DNA of 64,000 nucleotides from Nectonema munidae (Eukaryota > Nematomorpha > Nectonematoida > Nectonematidae): contig JAUIRK010000014.1 of the NCBI GenBank assembly GCA_030549495.1, positions 840,501-904,500 of the forward strand, written 5' to 3'. Positions 47,017 to 59,420 of this stretch are shown here, piece after piece. The position numbers and the translations under genes are program-made. The notes below the pieces were generated by a model. The model ran no database searches. It was given only the letters and a program-made list of their open reading frames with translations, and was not told the origin of the DNA. Each line of letters opens with the position of its first letter. Positions within the stretch are counted from its first letter, which is position 1.

Positions 47017-49212
47017 CACTGGTCAACAAGAATTTTGCTGATTTAGTAATTTTAGTTGATTTAGGGTAATTTGGGTCTGCTGAATTCAAATATCAAATTA
47101 TTTTTGCCTAATCAGGTCAACTTTTTGAGATACGCTTTAATTTATTTTAAGTCTAGCCTCAAATATTTTTACGTAAATCAGTATATTCATTAGTCTGATT
47201 TACTTTAAGTTTTATGGATGGTTATGAGTAATATTCAAGAAAAGTCTCATATTTATATAAAAATAATCTTCGAATACATTGAAGCTTTTGTTGTTTACCT
47301 CTGAAGCTTCAAGAAAGGAAGATGTATATATATATATATGTAATAAAGAAACTTTAAAATTTTGTATGAATAAATCTTTATTTAAATGAATTTCCTTTTA
47401 TAAGATTTTCTAGAAAATTTAGCATTTATATCGTCTCTTTGAATACTCCAACAATAATCAGCCATCATATTTTCATTCCATCGACCTTGATACCTTTCCT
47501 CCATGACTTTCAAACTTTGGTGGAAGCGCTCATGGTGCTCGTCACTTACAGCTCCAAGATTTTCAGGAAATTTCTCAAGGTGGCTATTAAGAAAATGTAG
47601 CTTCACACTCATATTACAGCCAAGATCACGATAGCTTTTTATTAAAGTTTCAACTAAATTTACATAATTTTCATATTTTCTATTTCCCAAAAAACCATCA
47701 ACAATAGCTACAAATGCCTTCCATGCTTTTTTTTCATTCACATTCATTGTGTCTATAAACCCATTGCTTTTCAAAAGTTTTCTCATGTGCGTTCCATCAA
47801 AAACACCAGCTTTTACTTTTTCATAACTTAAATGGGGTAATGCCTTCAATATAAATTGAAAGCAACCCTCTTTTTTATCTAAAGCTTTTACAAATTGTTT
47901 TATAAGCCCAAGTTTTATATGAAGAGGAGGGAAAATAATTTTCTCTTTTTTAACAAGCGGTTTCTTTATTATATTTTCTTTTCCAATTGTAACCTCTTCT
48001 CTTCCAGACCAATGTTTTTGAGTATAATGTTTTTCTTTGGCACGGCTATTCGATAAGCATAAAAAGCACGTGTACTTTGTATAACCGCTTTGTTGGCCTA
48101 ATAAAAAATTTACCATTTTGAGGTCTACACATATTGACCATTGTTGTTCTTCATATTTCAACAGTTCTAAAATTTTTTTAATATTACCATAACTCTCTTC
48201 CATACTGGCTGAATAACCAATAGGTATTCCACTGAAAATATTTTTGTTATGAAGCAATACACATTTTAAACTTTTCCTGGAGCTATCAATATAAAGTCTC
48301 CATTCATTTATGTCATAGCACTCCACACCCATACATTTCAATAAACCAAGAATATCAGAGCAAAATATGAATTCCTTGTCATTTTTAAAAAAATTGAGTA
48401 AGTTTTTTTCTCTATTACGGTAAAATGTTATTTTACCTAAATCTCTAATAAGATCATTCAATTCTGATTCATTGAATAGTTTATTTTGATCGGAAAAATA
48501 AACTTGCAATTCTTCATCGTTATCACTTGCACCAGAATCATCAATTTCATTATCTGATGATGGTAAGCCTCCGAAAGTAGGAACAGGAACTTCATCTGAA
48601 TGTTTGATAGGACGAATTGCTGAAGGTAAGTTTGGATAAATAATGCCTTTTTTGTTTTTCTTATTGAAACCCAAAGTTTTTGTGAGACAAAAGTAACAAT
48701 CTTGAATATGGTCCTTTTGTTCATGCCAAACCATTGGGATTCCAAAAGACAAACTTTTCCTTCTGCCTTTTGTCCATTGACGGAGATTTTCCACACAAGG
48801 TTTGCAAACAGTATGCGGAGCCACGAAAACTCTTGATCTCCTAATTTGATTTTAAAGTAGGCAAAATAAGCTTTTTTAATAAATTCATTAATTGCCATTC
48901 TTTGAGATGGGATTGTAAAACTTCCACATATATAACAAAATGAGTCAGGGGAATTCAAACACTTTCTTCTCAAGGCCATATTATAATAAAACACTAAAAA
49001 TTAATCTTAAAAAATAGGTAAAAAATGTATATATTTATCATTATTTTTATTTTAGTTGACAAAATATACCAAACTGAATTTGGCTTTTAGAGAAAAAACT
49101 TGACGTGATATGAAAAAATGAATTCAATTTTTATATTCAGCATGTAAAAATTGTATAAAATCAAGTCTCAAAACAAAATCAGCAAAAAAAAATTTCAAAA
49201 TGTTGTCCTGTG
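47017..49212 (-). mobile_element. DNA transposon with CACTG-type long inverted ends
   Basis: The element is 2,196 bp, with ends CACTGGTCAACA and (reverse complement of right) CACAGGACAACA. The inverted similarity continues imperfectly for about 120 bp, with shared TTTTGCTGATTT, TTGATTT, TGCTGAAT and GTCAACTTTTT-like words in the same order. A 3-bp direct repeat TTA flanks it (47014-47016 and 49213-49215). CAC termini with a 3-bp duplication recall the CACTA/CMC group, but the superfamily is not certain. It carries one protein gene on the minus strand. Confidence 0.75.
47382..48994 (-). CDS. Putative transposase of an orphan arthropod family
   Basis: I recognise this as a widespread, multi-copy 'uncharacterised' arthropod protein family. 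N-terminal Cys pairs (MALRRKCLNSPDSFCYICGS; CKPC; CYFC) suggest zinc binding. An acidic linker, then LIRDLGKITFYRNREKNLLN and NEWRLYIDSSRKSLKCVLLH follow. QWSICVDLKMVNFLLGQQSG is followed by CFLCLSNSRA, then FPPLHIKLGLIKQFVKALD, RDLGCNMSVKLHFLNSHLEK and SDEHHERFHQSLKVMEERYQ. A DDE-like triad could be Asp in YIDSS, Asp in CVDLK and Glu in HERFHQ; this is inference. The main frame is 480 codons (47382-48824). The first 50 or so residues are in a second frame (start near 48979), with one single-base frame change near 48825. AATAAA follows the stop at about 47376. The gene fits exactly between the inverted ends at 47017 and 49212. Confidence 0.7.
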
Positions 49213-50870
49213 TTATAATTGGTTCTTTTTCTGCATGAACCAATTATTTTAAGTCATTTTTAAACTTAGGCAATAAAAATAAAAATATATAAAAGTTATT
49301 TTTACGTTAAAATTTTCTTTTGAAAAAATTTAAAACTCGGATTTTATTGGTTTTTTTCTTGGTGGGTTTTACCCCTAAAACCTGGTTAATATTGTCCACT
49401 AAAATATATGTATTATTTTGTGTTATTAAAAATCTGTAATTAAAAACTTATCTCTGATTATGTTATATTGATTTTTCTCGTTTTACCTCTTCTATGATAT
49501 GATATAAAAGTTCTTTCTTTGCTTTCATCAAAAAGTATATATTGATTCATTTCTTCGTTTATTTCACTGAACATAATCAATAAATGGGTTCATCTTTGAT
49601 GCTTTATAGCTAAAGTAGAAACGAAATAAATTTAATTCTTGAAAATGGTTATCATCTTTTTCAAAAGATTTCTTCTGTCACGTTCAATATTTCAGTTGTT
49701 AATATTGCACTTTCATCTTTCGAAAAAGTTTCACACTATTTTATACATTAAATAGTATTAATATGGCATAATTCTAATTGATATCAGTTTCAGCTTACAC
49801 AGCCATCATTGAAATGAGAAATTGTAGACTTTTAGGTTGATTTTACAACTATTTAAATATTTTGGCTTCACTATTGTATCTGATAGAGTATATAAAAATT
49901 ATACTCATATATTTTCTTGAAAAGATTGTAATGAATTTCCCCCTTTAATTAAAAGATGTGAATACACTTCATTTATGTATACTACACCCATATTAGTGGC
50001 CTGTCAAGATCACAGGAGACAACAAAAAAAGCGGGCAATCGTATATAAAGTATACATTAGAGATGTATCGGATGTGAAATTTTTTGTATCCATGGATGCG
50101 GATGCGGATATCAAATTTGACATTCTAGCGGATGTTAGGTGTCCGAGTGGCTCTGCCCGCATTTTTGTTTTGTTTACAGTTAAAGATAATTTAATTTAAC
50201 ATCAATTCAATTCAATATCATTCTCACATTGTTCATTCATACCTTATTTTTCTCTTGCATCTTTATTTATACTTATATCTTCCTGATGATGGTATCGACA
50301 CTGAAAATTCGACTTCAATGATATACAACGCCTATTATTTTCAGTATTGGAATTCTTCAATGAATTATTATATTTGAATTAAACTTTTAAATATGTTTTT
50401 TTGCTGACATTAAAATATATTACATTTGATTTCCACACCTGTTATAGTTTAGTTTCACGTATACATGATCTTTCTTTCAATTTTAGTTTTCAAAAATTCA
50501 GATGAAGAAAATCTTCCAAGACTTATAATTACAAATGCAAATATTTTTTATTCTGAATATAAAAATTCAATTACAAATACAAATCTTTGTATTTGATCCA
50601 ACGCTGTTGCTAGCTTATAACTCATGAATATCAATACAATTTTAGTAAAGTTAGTTGCCTCGACTAGCTTCTTATTTTTTAGGTAGTGTTGAAATAAGTT
50701 TAAAATAGCAAATTATGCAAATCACCTGCGTTTTTTTATTGATTTTCTATTCTCAAACGTTAATTTATCTACATACAAATAACCGAACCATGTACACAAT
50801 TTAACATTAGTATAATAAATTCTCAAAAGTGAATTGATTAGCAATTTTTTTCTCAAAATATAACCTATGC
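49213..50870. other. AT-rich sequence with a GGATGCGGATGCGGAT repeat
   Basis: At 50060-50165 TTAGAGATGTATCGGATGTG, TGGATGCGGATGCGGATATC and AGCGGATGTTAGGTGTCCGA form a degenerate GGATGTGA/GGATGCGGAT repeat. It resembles the TCCGAA-rich interior of the MITE at 9920. The rest is AT-rich without recognisable content. Confidence 0.4.
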
Positions 50871-51535
50871 AGGGGCGGATCTAGAAATTGGCATTAGGGG
50901 AGGCGGGCGGATTTTACTAGACCAGAACTCAAATTTGAAGCATATAAATTTAAGCTTTATCAAAAAATTTAAGCTATTTTTATCTTATTTTGGGTAATAG
51001 TTTAATAAAAAGCGAAAATTGAATTTTTATCATAAAACTTAGAGTATCATAATAATATATCAATTTATTATTATAAGTTTATTATAAGAAAGTAACTAGA
51101 TTAAGGAATAAGAGGATTAAGGAGCCTCATCCGCCTAGGACTCTTTTAGCATACATATAAATAATGGTGTCAATATCCAATCGAATATCTCTGTGAACAA
51201 AAAGAAGAATGAGAGCATTAAAACGATCCTCATTCATTGAACTGCGAAGTGAATTGATGTGGTAAAACTTGATGTGCTTGAATAATAAATTTACCAAAAA
51301 AATTGGATAATATAAAAGTAATAAGTGTCACACTTAACTACGATTGAAACAAAAATTTTTAGGGCTTCTCACTTTAGAGAAAGATTTCATCTAAAAACGA
51401 GTTGCATAAGCCATCATAATATTTGAGTTCTACTAAAAGAATTAGACCAAGTAAAATTTTCAAACAATTGGCAATGCAATTTGGGGGGGGGGGGGTGTAC
51501 GCCTGTTCCGCCCCTTTAAATCCGTCAGTGCTAAG
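50868..51535. mobile_element. Possible hAT-like non-autonomous element
   Basis: The left end is CAGGGGCGGATCTAGAAATT (50871). The right end, read inverted, is CACTGACGGATTTAAAGGGG. Both carry the GGATCTAG/GGATTTA and G-run composition common in arthropod hAT MITEs. A 13-base G run lies at 51482-51494. No 8-bp target duplication was found, so the borders are tentative. Confidence 0.4.
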
Positions 51536-54500
51536 AGTAATTCAGTTTATTTTGGGTGAATACACTACAATTGATATGATATTAGGAAAGCCTTATATAT
51601 ACATATATATTTTGCAATCAGTCAAATCTGCTTCAACGAGCAACTGTCTATAACATTCAATTTATATTCTTTCCATTTGATCTTGATAGAGCTTATTCGA
51701 CTTTCATTAAGCCTGGATCGAGTATCCTAATAGAGCTTATTCGATCTCATCATTCCCTTAAGTGGTCTGTCTCTTAATATAAGTTTGACTCTAACTTAAA
51801 TAAAGTTATTTACTTACTAATTAAATAACTAACCTGAACTTATTCATTAATTAAACTTATTACTGACTAATTAACCTAAATTTTGGTAGAAGGACAGCTA
51901 CCTAAGCTAATTTTTAATATAATATACTGGTTTTTTCCAATAGGGGCTATTATTTTTCTTAGGGTTGGGGGACTTGGGCCCTCTCGCTAAGTAAGTGCTA
52001 CAAACTATCTGACTGACTAACTAACTAACAAAACATACTTACTACGGTGTTTCATTGGAGATTCTACAACTGTGTCCATTTACTTCGAAATTCTAAAATT
52101 GATTAAACTCTGGAGCCATTCTGTAGTTGATTCTTTAATCTTTTCTACTTATCTTGCGCATTCATCATGAACATTTTATGTCACCAACTTTATGCTTTTG
52201 CACCTTTTGATCTTATCAATGTCTATTTTTCTGCTTTTTGTAATGTTAAGTTTACCATGTAATAAATTTTTTTCTTCGAATAAAAAAAATTTATTTAGTA
52301 TAATTTCTGACCTAGATATATTTAGTTATCTCTACCTTATATTATAATATAATATAAGTTATGATGCTTTTAACTTATTTTAAGGATGTATTTGCAATCA
52401 ACTTATGGAATCAGTTTAAGTCAATAATATATCTTAATTATAAGCAGTGTTCATAGAGTTAAATGCTATTTATAACAGCGCACGCCAACTTTTGCAATCT
52501 CACTGACCGCTAATTTTAACAGGGCTGGGATTTTAAATAGATAACAGTCGGTCTCCATTAAAATTTGGGAGTCCAAGTCTGTTTTTTAATCATTTAAAAA
52601 AAGGAAATAATAGTTAAATTTTTGTAATAAGTACTATTACTTTAGTAAACATATGTTTTAATAAAAAGCTCTCAATTAGTCAAAATAAAGATGACAAAAT
52701 CGTTGTTTTCAGAGGCGTAGTCAAAGAGTAAGGAAGGAAGGTGCCCGGAGGAAAATGTTATATCCTACAAAAAAAATGTTCCTGGAAAATTATTTCGGCC
52801 CCTATCTGATTCAAATTCCTGGTTATTCTACTTTTTATTTTAGATATGCATTGAAAGTAATTTTTAACTGAAATAAATTGGGTAACGACAAAATGTTATA
52901 ACTTAATTTAGAAAAAATGATATTGGTTTTAATGGGTTTTTGCGGATCTTTCAATTTTTTCGACGGCAACCCATAATTTATGACTCTTATTTTAGCTTGA
53001 TATCGCATTTCAAGTTTTTTATTGTTTAAAGTTTACAAACAATACGTATATATTATACAGTAGTCCTCTAAGACATGACTGTCTTTCTGTTATATTCATA
53101 AAGTCCTATTTGAAGAAAAGTCAGAGGGGATAGTCACAGTTTGCCTCAAACCTAAATGCATTTTACATGAAATAAACTAATTTTAAATTTCATTCCGTAA
53201 AAGTGGTTTTATTTCTATCTTTGCAAAACCTTTCTAAAACAATTTTGAACTAAATATAGTTAAATTTTCCATTTTCAGTTTTTTAACCGTATCAAATTTT
53301 TAGCTTTTGAATAATTTTTTTGTAATTTTATCTTGGTATGAAGCATTAATTTGCATTTGTTTACCAATTTTCATTTTTATGGTTCCGGGCCTCAAATTTT
53401 TATTCGTTGAATGATGATTCACTGATTTGATTGGTTATTGACTATTGGGGACGAACCTCGAAAGCGTCTTCCTCCCATTGATGAAAGGGAGCGCCTTCAC
53501 ACTTTGTAAGGCCTTCTTAGGATCCCTCTGACTGATCAAGATCTTATCCAACTCTAACATTTTTGAACTATAAATCTTTGCAAACATCATCGGAAACGCG
53601 GAGAAGTACTCAGCACAAACTAGAATGTTTTCAGCTTATAAGTGCCAATAGATCAAATTTGAGTGAAGATAGCGCATTTTTAACACTTTGAAAATAGAAC
53701 TTCAAAAGTAATTTGGCGCTAATTTCAATGTAAAAGAAATGTGTACTAAAAGTCAATAAAGTAAATTTTTATCTAGAAACACAAAGAAGCCACTAATTAC
53801 CCATCATATCAATCCATCTTGACTTTTTTTTCTTTTTTTAGTAAGGTTTTTAGATCAATAAAATTAGCAACTTCAAAGTCTGTTAAAAGGTTATTTTAAA
53901 AGTTGAATGAACTTCTATGTGAAGTAAGAAATTTTCTCCCTTCTCAAAAATCATTAAATAGAGTAGGATCCCGTTATACCACTCCAGGACTTTGTCTTAA
54001 TTTGATCTTAATAGTGAAATTTTTTCTCGGATTTTAAAACTTAAGAAAGAAAAGAAGTTTAACTATACGTTTAAAATAATCTATAACAAAATTGTAATAT
54101 TATATTACACAAATTATTTTTGTGAAAAAATATATCCATCTTGGTTTGTTTTTCTTATGCTGACTTTAAAATATATTTTGCTGTTAGAGTGTTCCAGATT
54201 TTGCAAAGCCTAACCAAACGTGAATCAATTCATTGTCTAAACAGTAATATTTTTATGCGCTCTATCATACCCAATGCTTCTCTTGGACTGCTACATCTTT
54301 TTTTAATTTTTTTCTCATGAGTATAATTTGACTATCTTCTGTTACTCTTTTAGAAAAGTTTTCAAGAATGGAAAGCCGAATTCTTTTTTCCCAACCTTCT
54401 TTAAGATCTTCGGATCTGGGCAAATTTTCATCAATCCTCTCACATTTTTGAGAGTTTTATCTAGTCTTAATAACAGATAGCTGGATCCCTGCTTTTCATT

Positions 54501-55400
54501 TATTATCTTATGGCTTCAAAAAAGGAGTTTATAAATATTTGCACCAAGTATGATTGATTGATTAACTTTTTTTAATGTGAAGACTCTTCTTTTACTTTCA
54601 ATTTATTTTTCATATTAATTATTTTTGTGAGAAATAAAAAATTTGTTCTTGACTTTTTTCAACACCGGTTTAATGATTCGAAAATCTGGCACCCTATTCA
54701 TCATGAAAAAGTCACTTATAAAATGTATATCATGTATCATATAATTTTACTATTACTTATTAATCTTTATCTCAGTTATTTTTTAAACAGTATGAAATTT
54801 TTATCTTGTTTTACGTTTGTTTCAAGTTTGCTATCAATATATGCTATAGTTAAAGAATCTATTCTATTTATATTAAAAAAATTTTATTTAGTTATAGTTT
54901 TTTCAGTTCTTTTAAAAAAATTTTTTGCATAAATGAGCCAAACGGTGTAAGTAGACTCTTTATAATGTTAATTTCATAAAAAAAAAAGAGGTACAGCCTA
55001 ATAATAATTTCTACTTTTTTTCTACTGATAATTATTTTTAGGCTGATTTTATCAGTTTTAAGTGTAATAATTGACAAAGTTTGTTTGAAAGTAAGCAAGG
55101 ACTTTCCATGCATAATGTTTGATCGCAAATTCATCAGATCCAAAAAAATTAAAGCAAGAGATTGAAAAAATTAGAACCTTAACCAATCGGTACTCAAAAT
55201 TTGATTTTCTTAAGAAACCTTTGTGCTCGATGTTTTTCATTTTCTTGTAAATAAAAAGAGTATAATCAAAATTCTCGCTCATTTCGGAATATTTTTCTAC
55301 TTTATTTGTGTTTTTCTGTTAGACTTTGGTACCAAGATGGTCAAAGATTTTTGATTTTGACAGTGTTCAAAAATATTGGTATGCATTCTTATTTATTTTC
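51536..55400. other. Long unassigned interval before POC1
   Basis: No host gene is recognised. At 51685-51760 GATAGAGCTTATTCGACTTT and AATAGAGCTTATTCGATCTC are a short duplication. At 51820-52035 a degenerate ACTAACTAACT-type repeat occurs. At 53440-53640 the sequence is less AT-rich and unassigned. At 54215-54440 the minus strand is weakly open (ERIDENLPRSEDLKEGWEKR), possibly an old coding fragment of unknown origin. At 52550 a GGAGTCCAAGTC fragment joins the dispersed repeat family. Confidence 0.4.
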
Positions 55401-55491
55401 ATGAAGGAGGATCCATCTTTGGAAAGAAGCTTCAATGGACACCAGGGCACTATCACTTCACTCGACTTTCACCCGCATTTAAAACAAATAG
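55401..55491 (+). CDS. POC1: POC1-like WD40 centriolar protein, first coding exon
   Basis: POC1 proteins are WD40 propeller proteins of centrioles and basal bodies, needed for centriole stability. The exon starts ATG at 55401 and encodes MKEDPSLERSFNGHQGTITS and LDFHPHLKQI, ending with one base of a split codon before the donor GTAATC at 55492. This aligns with the POC1A/B start (EDPxLERxFKGHxxAVTSLDFSPNxKQLASGS), where the next residue is Ala, as a G| split codon predicts. Only the first half-blade of the propeller is present. No exon 2 was found before 64000, so the intron must exceed 8.5 kb. Another WD40 gene remains possible, since one exon is thin evidence, but the EDPxLER start is specific to POC1. 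Confidence 0.72.
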
Positions 55492-55569
55492 GTAATCTTG
55501 CTTGCTCTATTAATCCTACTCTTATCAATTTTTTCAAGGTTGTATTTTAATATAATTTTATTTCTTTGC

Positions 55570-55586
55570 GCACACACACACACAAA
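55570..55586. repeat. CA microsatellite
   Basis: A short perfect (CA)n run lies just after POC1 exon 1, in the intron. Confidence 0.8.
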
Positions 55587-56323
55587 TAAAGTGTACATGA
55601 GTGTGTCACAATCAACCCAGGATGGGATATGATTCCTACCGGCTAATCTTTGGCGATGCGAAAAGTAATGGCCATGTTGTGGCATATCCACCGCAATTTT
55701 TTTGAATCATTCAACAAAGACATGTTTCACAAAATCTGTAATAAAAAGACAAATAATTTTGAGATTAGCTTAAAATTTGGTATTTCAATTAACAATTAAA
55801 TATACTTTCCTACTGTAATAGTGATTTTAGTTAATGACGACCCAGTTATACTCTGCATGGAGGGAGAGGGGGGCTAAGGTGATGGAACACCCTGTATTCA
55901 CTAACATTAACTATTTATCTCTATTAAACTAACTAACTAAATAAGCAAAAAAAAATTAATTAAGTAATATTATACCTAACTTTATGGCAGGTTAACTGTT
56001 TTAGGGGCCTCATGCATAGTAATTACCCTACTTTGGTCTAAACTCTAAAGTGTAGCTTCTTCGTGTGGAATTCTTTTCCTGTATTTTCTAAATGTCTATA
56101 TAATTATCAGAAATACTAAATTATAGCTCCTAAGATCTTTTTGTGTTTCTATTTTTGCTTGTATTCGGCTACATGAAATAAGGAAGCATTTTTCTTGCCA
56201 GCGTTCATTTATGTTTTCTTGATAAACGATCAAAGTCATGAATTATGAAGAAAGAAGATTCGATCGTAGCATTAATTAGCACAGATACCAGTAAACACTG
56301 AATCGCTAGGTCTTTTGAAAATA

Positions 56324-56396
56324 CAGTCTTACCTCGTTATACCGCCACCAATGGGACTCAGAAAAAGTGGCGGCTTAACGAGGGTAGCGCTAAATC
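56324..56396. repeat. pogo/Tigger-like element end
   Basis: CAGTCTTACCTCGTTATACC follows a TA dinucleotide (56322-56323). The CAGxxxxACCTCGxTxTA pattern is typical of pogo/Tigger termini. A complementary stretch, GTGGCGGCTTAACGAGGGTA, follows within 60 bp, so a small hairpin CCTCGTTATACCGCCAC/GTGGCGGCTTAACGAGG can form. It directly abuts a SINE head. Confidence 0.45.
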
Positions 56397-56505
56397 GAAG
56401 GCTCCCTATCTTTGAAACAGATGGTCGGGATAATCACAATCGGGTTTCGAACTCAGACCATCTGGATCGAGACCCTACGTTCCCACCACTAGGCCATCTG
56501 CGATC
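56397..56505 (-). mobile_element. tRNA-derived SINE, second family, minus copy
   Basis: On the minus strand GCAGATGGCCTAGTGGTGGG, an anticodon-arm-like GTCTCGATCCAGATGG and B box GAGTTCGAAACCCG follow tRNA order, then a tail CCCGACCATCTGTTTCAAAG. The head matches the + copy at 44745. The tail ends where the pogo-like hairpin begins, which may mean fusion of the two. Confidence 0.7.
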
Positions 56506-56778
56506 ATTTCTTTCTAATTTATTATCTATGAACACCTGTAAATAATTAAATTAAGTTACAATTTAAAAAAATATAAAAAAAAATTTTTTTATTCTTATGA
56601 TATAAATATTTTTATCTAAAAATGGGATGGCTTTTAAGCGAGGAAATTGTAACATTTAAATAATTTCCAATGTTAGACGTATCGCACTTCATCAACATTG
56701 ATTGCGACCTCACATGATTTGCATCATTCCAACTTCACATCAACTTTCATACAATTGTAGCCTCACGAAACATTTAAC

Positions 56779-57988
56779 CAGTGCTGCCAACTTTTTTCTT
56801 TAGAAAAAATCCAAAATCCGGGGGAAAAAATCTAAAATAATCCAGAAAAATATTTATTTAAAAAGACGTTCATTTAAAAAAATAAATATCAATCAATCGA
56901 AATTTCAAAAATTTCTTCCATTTCTTTTTCACTCATTTCATTACTTTTGAAACGTTCTGGAAGAATATTAGTTGCTTTATATGTAGCTAGTGTACCAATG
57001 TTTTTCGTTACCTTCGTTGGTAGGAAATAATTAAAACAACACTTCTTTTTTCTTTGCAGACTAAACTTCACTGTTAAAATTGCATTCAGCAAATTGAGTG
57101 TCATCGCATTTCTTTTTTTGATTTGACATGATTCATCGCGCTAAAAACACGCTCTATTTCAGCATTTGAGTGAGGTAAAATCAATACTGAAATGGCAAGT
57201 TTATGTAATTCAAAAAAAAGGATTAGATCCTGAGGCGTCTTTAAAATCCCCAACTTCTTTCCAAAAAAGGTCGGTATCAGATTTGTTTATCCAATCTACT
57301 AAATTAATTTTATTTAGTTGATACTCAATTTTCGCCATAACTTCACTACTGCCACCAAAAAAACTGATAATATTATAGAATGGCGTAAGAGTTTTGACCG
57401 GCTGTAAAACTTTCACAGAAAAAAAAGAAATATTTTTCAAAATACTCATATTCTCAGGTAGTCTTTGTTTTAATTGTTTGTACAATTCAATTAAAAAATC
57501 CTGAGATCTTCCTCTGATTACCATATCAGCGGCGCCATTTATTATGTTTTTCAGCTTCATTTCATTCATTTTAGTCTCAAACTTGTAACCCAAATAAGGA
57601 ACAGGGTTCAAATGATCTAAAATGTTATGCTCAATCGGACATAATTTACACGATGGAGACATGATTCTTTTAGCAATTGATCGAATAAGTAAAGTTAATT
57701 CATCAAGAAGAAGAACTTTATCAATGTTCTTCGACTCGAACATTTTATTTATCTTTCTGACTTCAAGTAAAATCGGTGACAAAAAAAGAAAGTATAACAA
57801 ATTTGTGTCATCCGAAAACATTTGGTAAAGAATCTCGGCTGAGTAGCATTTTTCAGACTTTCTTGTGAAATCAAATGAGTTTTGAGCTCATTCCATTGAT
57901 CTAGTATTCTCTCAACACTTGTTTGTAAACTCAACCATCTGGTTTGACAAATTTTCTGGATTTTCAATGGCTGAGCATTATCATTTAA
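56779..57988 (-). mobile_element. hAT transposon, 3' portion (C-terminal transposase and one end)
   Basis: The end CAGTGCTGCCAAC lies at 56779. On the minus strand the transposase reads PLKIQKICQTRWLSLQTSVE and RILDQWNELKTH (57880-57980). After a frame change come NLLYFLFLSPILLEVRKINK, LLDELTLLIRSIAKRIMSP and FWKEVGDFKDASGSNPF (57210-57830). The C-terminal dimerisation motif HSNAEIERVFSAMNHVKSKK (57115-57190) and MTLNLLNAILTVKFSLQ (57040-57104) follow. These are standard hAT features. The rest of the gene resumes at 63783-64000, on the other side of a piggyBac insertion at TTAA 57985-57988. It lies antisense in the POC1 intron. Confidence 0.8.
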
Positions 57989-58589
57989 CCTTAGCAGGAC
58001 GGAACTTTTTAGAGCAACACTAAGGACGGTTAATGGGAGTTTTACTCCATTTTTAAAAAAAGTATATTTCTTTTTTTTAATAAAGCTTTAGCATATCAAA
58101 GTCCTTTTAAGAATGTCTTTGTTCAGTTTGATATGTTTCCATGTTTTTTATACGAAAAAAATCAAAAAACTTATTTTAAAATTAACGCCATCTATAATAA
58201 AAAAGAGTTTGTTTTAGTTAACGTCATCTATAATAAAAATAAAAATTGCATTCGAACTTCCATAACGTTTACACTTATTAGATATACATATCTAAGAAAA
58301 AATTTTAAATTCATCTATTATATTATTTGTTAAATTATTTCAACAAACGCTACTTCATATGCAAAAAAGGCATATTAATCATAGATTAATATTTAGTTTT
58401 TTTCAAATATATATATAAAAAAATGAACTAACATTCAAGTTTATATTCACAATCTATGGTTCAAAATAAAACCATTCAAGTCACACTATATAATGTGATC
58501 TAGTTCGATGGATATGACGAAGAGCACGTATTCTGTACACATACACAAAATTTAGGTGGCATGATGATTCTCTTGTGATAGATATTATA

Positions 58590-58822
58590 AACTTTTTCGT
58601 AATCCCTTCGCACAGAAATCTACGTAGACGGAGAATCTCTGAAGTCGGAAAATCTCTGAAGTTCTTTGTGCATAAGCCGCCTTCTCTCTCTCTAGCTGGC
58701 CTATCTTCCCTTGTGTTACAATTTCTCTGTCACTTTTCTCACTCCCCAAAGTGTAATCTACGCCAATATCACAACGCCAGGAAACAATTTATAAAAGAGA
58801 TGAGGAAGTTTAAAGCTTCATA
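58590..58822 (+). repeat. Inverted duplication, left arm
   Basis: The arm carries CTCTGAAGTCGGAAAATCTC, TTTGTGCATAAG, TCTCTAGCTGGCCTATCTTC, TGTGTTACAATTTCTCTGTC and AAAGAGATGAGGAA. The same words occur in the same order on the minus strand of 60853-61085, at roughly 80% identity by eye. The arms are separated by about 2 kb. Similarity may extend outward to AATCTATGGTTCAA (58451), also present inverted at about 61290-61303. Confidence 0.75.
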
Positions 58823-59420
58823 GCTCAAAGTGAATCTTCACTCACTAAAGTGTAACCGTTCTTATGAAGAAAAAATAGACTTTAACCAGGGGTGTGCAAA
58901 CTTTTTCAACGGCGAGTACAATTTTAAAAAATATATGAGTATCTGGGCCATTTACTCAAATTAAGTACATCTTGATTCTCCTGGTTTAAGTAACATAAAT
59001 TAATTATTTGAAAAACATTAAAAAATCATTATTATTATTATTAGAAAAGATACACAATCGAAAGATTAATATAAAACAGATGAAGAATAACGACCACAAT
59101 TTTAGTAGCAAGTTACGATTGGGGGACAACCACCCCGCATGACCCTTTTGAAGGACCACCACCCCAAATAGTTTTCCAATAATATTATACAGAATATACC
59201 ACTGAAGCAAAATTAAAAAAATTTATTTAGTAAAAACTAAAATATTATAATTTTGATTTAGTAAAGGCAAAATAAAATCTTGAAAATTCATGTGAGAAGA
59301 ATTAAAAAAATAAACAATAAGTATACATCTATAATATTATATAGCTGACTTGCAAAATAGGATATTGTTTCAAGATTATACAGTGTTATAAGATTAAATA
59401 TATACTAGTGATTATATATA

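Noticed and set aside
54627-54932. 101-codon hydrophobic open stretch, candidate membrane protein
   Set aside because: The hydrophobic pattern follows from T-rich sequence. There is no start context, family match or neighbouring exon.
58575-58823. 82-codon open stretch in the left arm of the inverted duplication
   Set aside because: The matching arm at 60853-61085 does not keep the frame, so it is not protein-coding.
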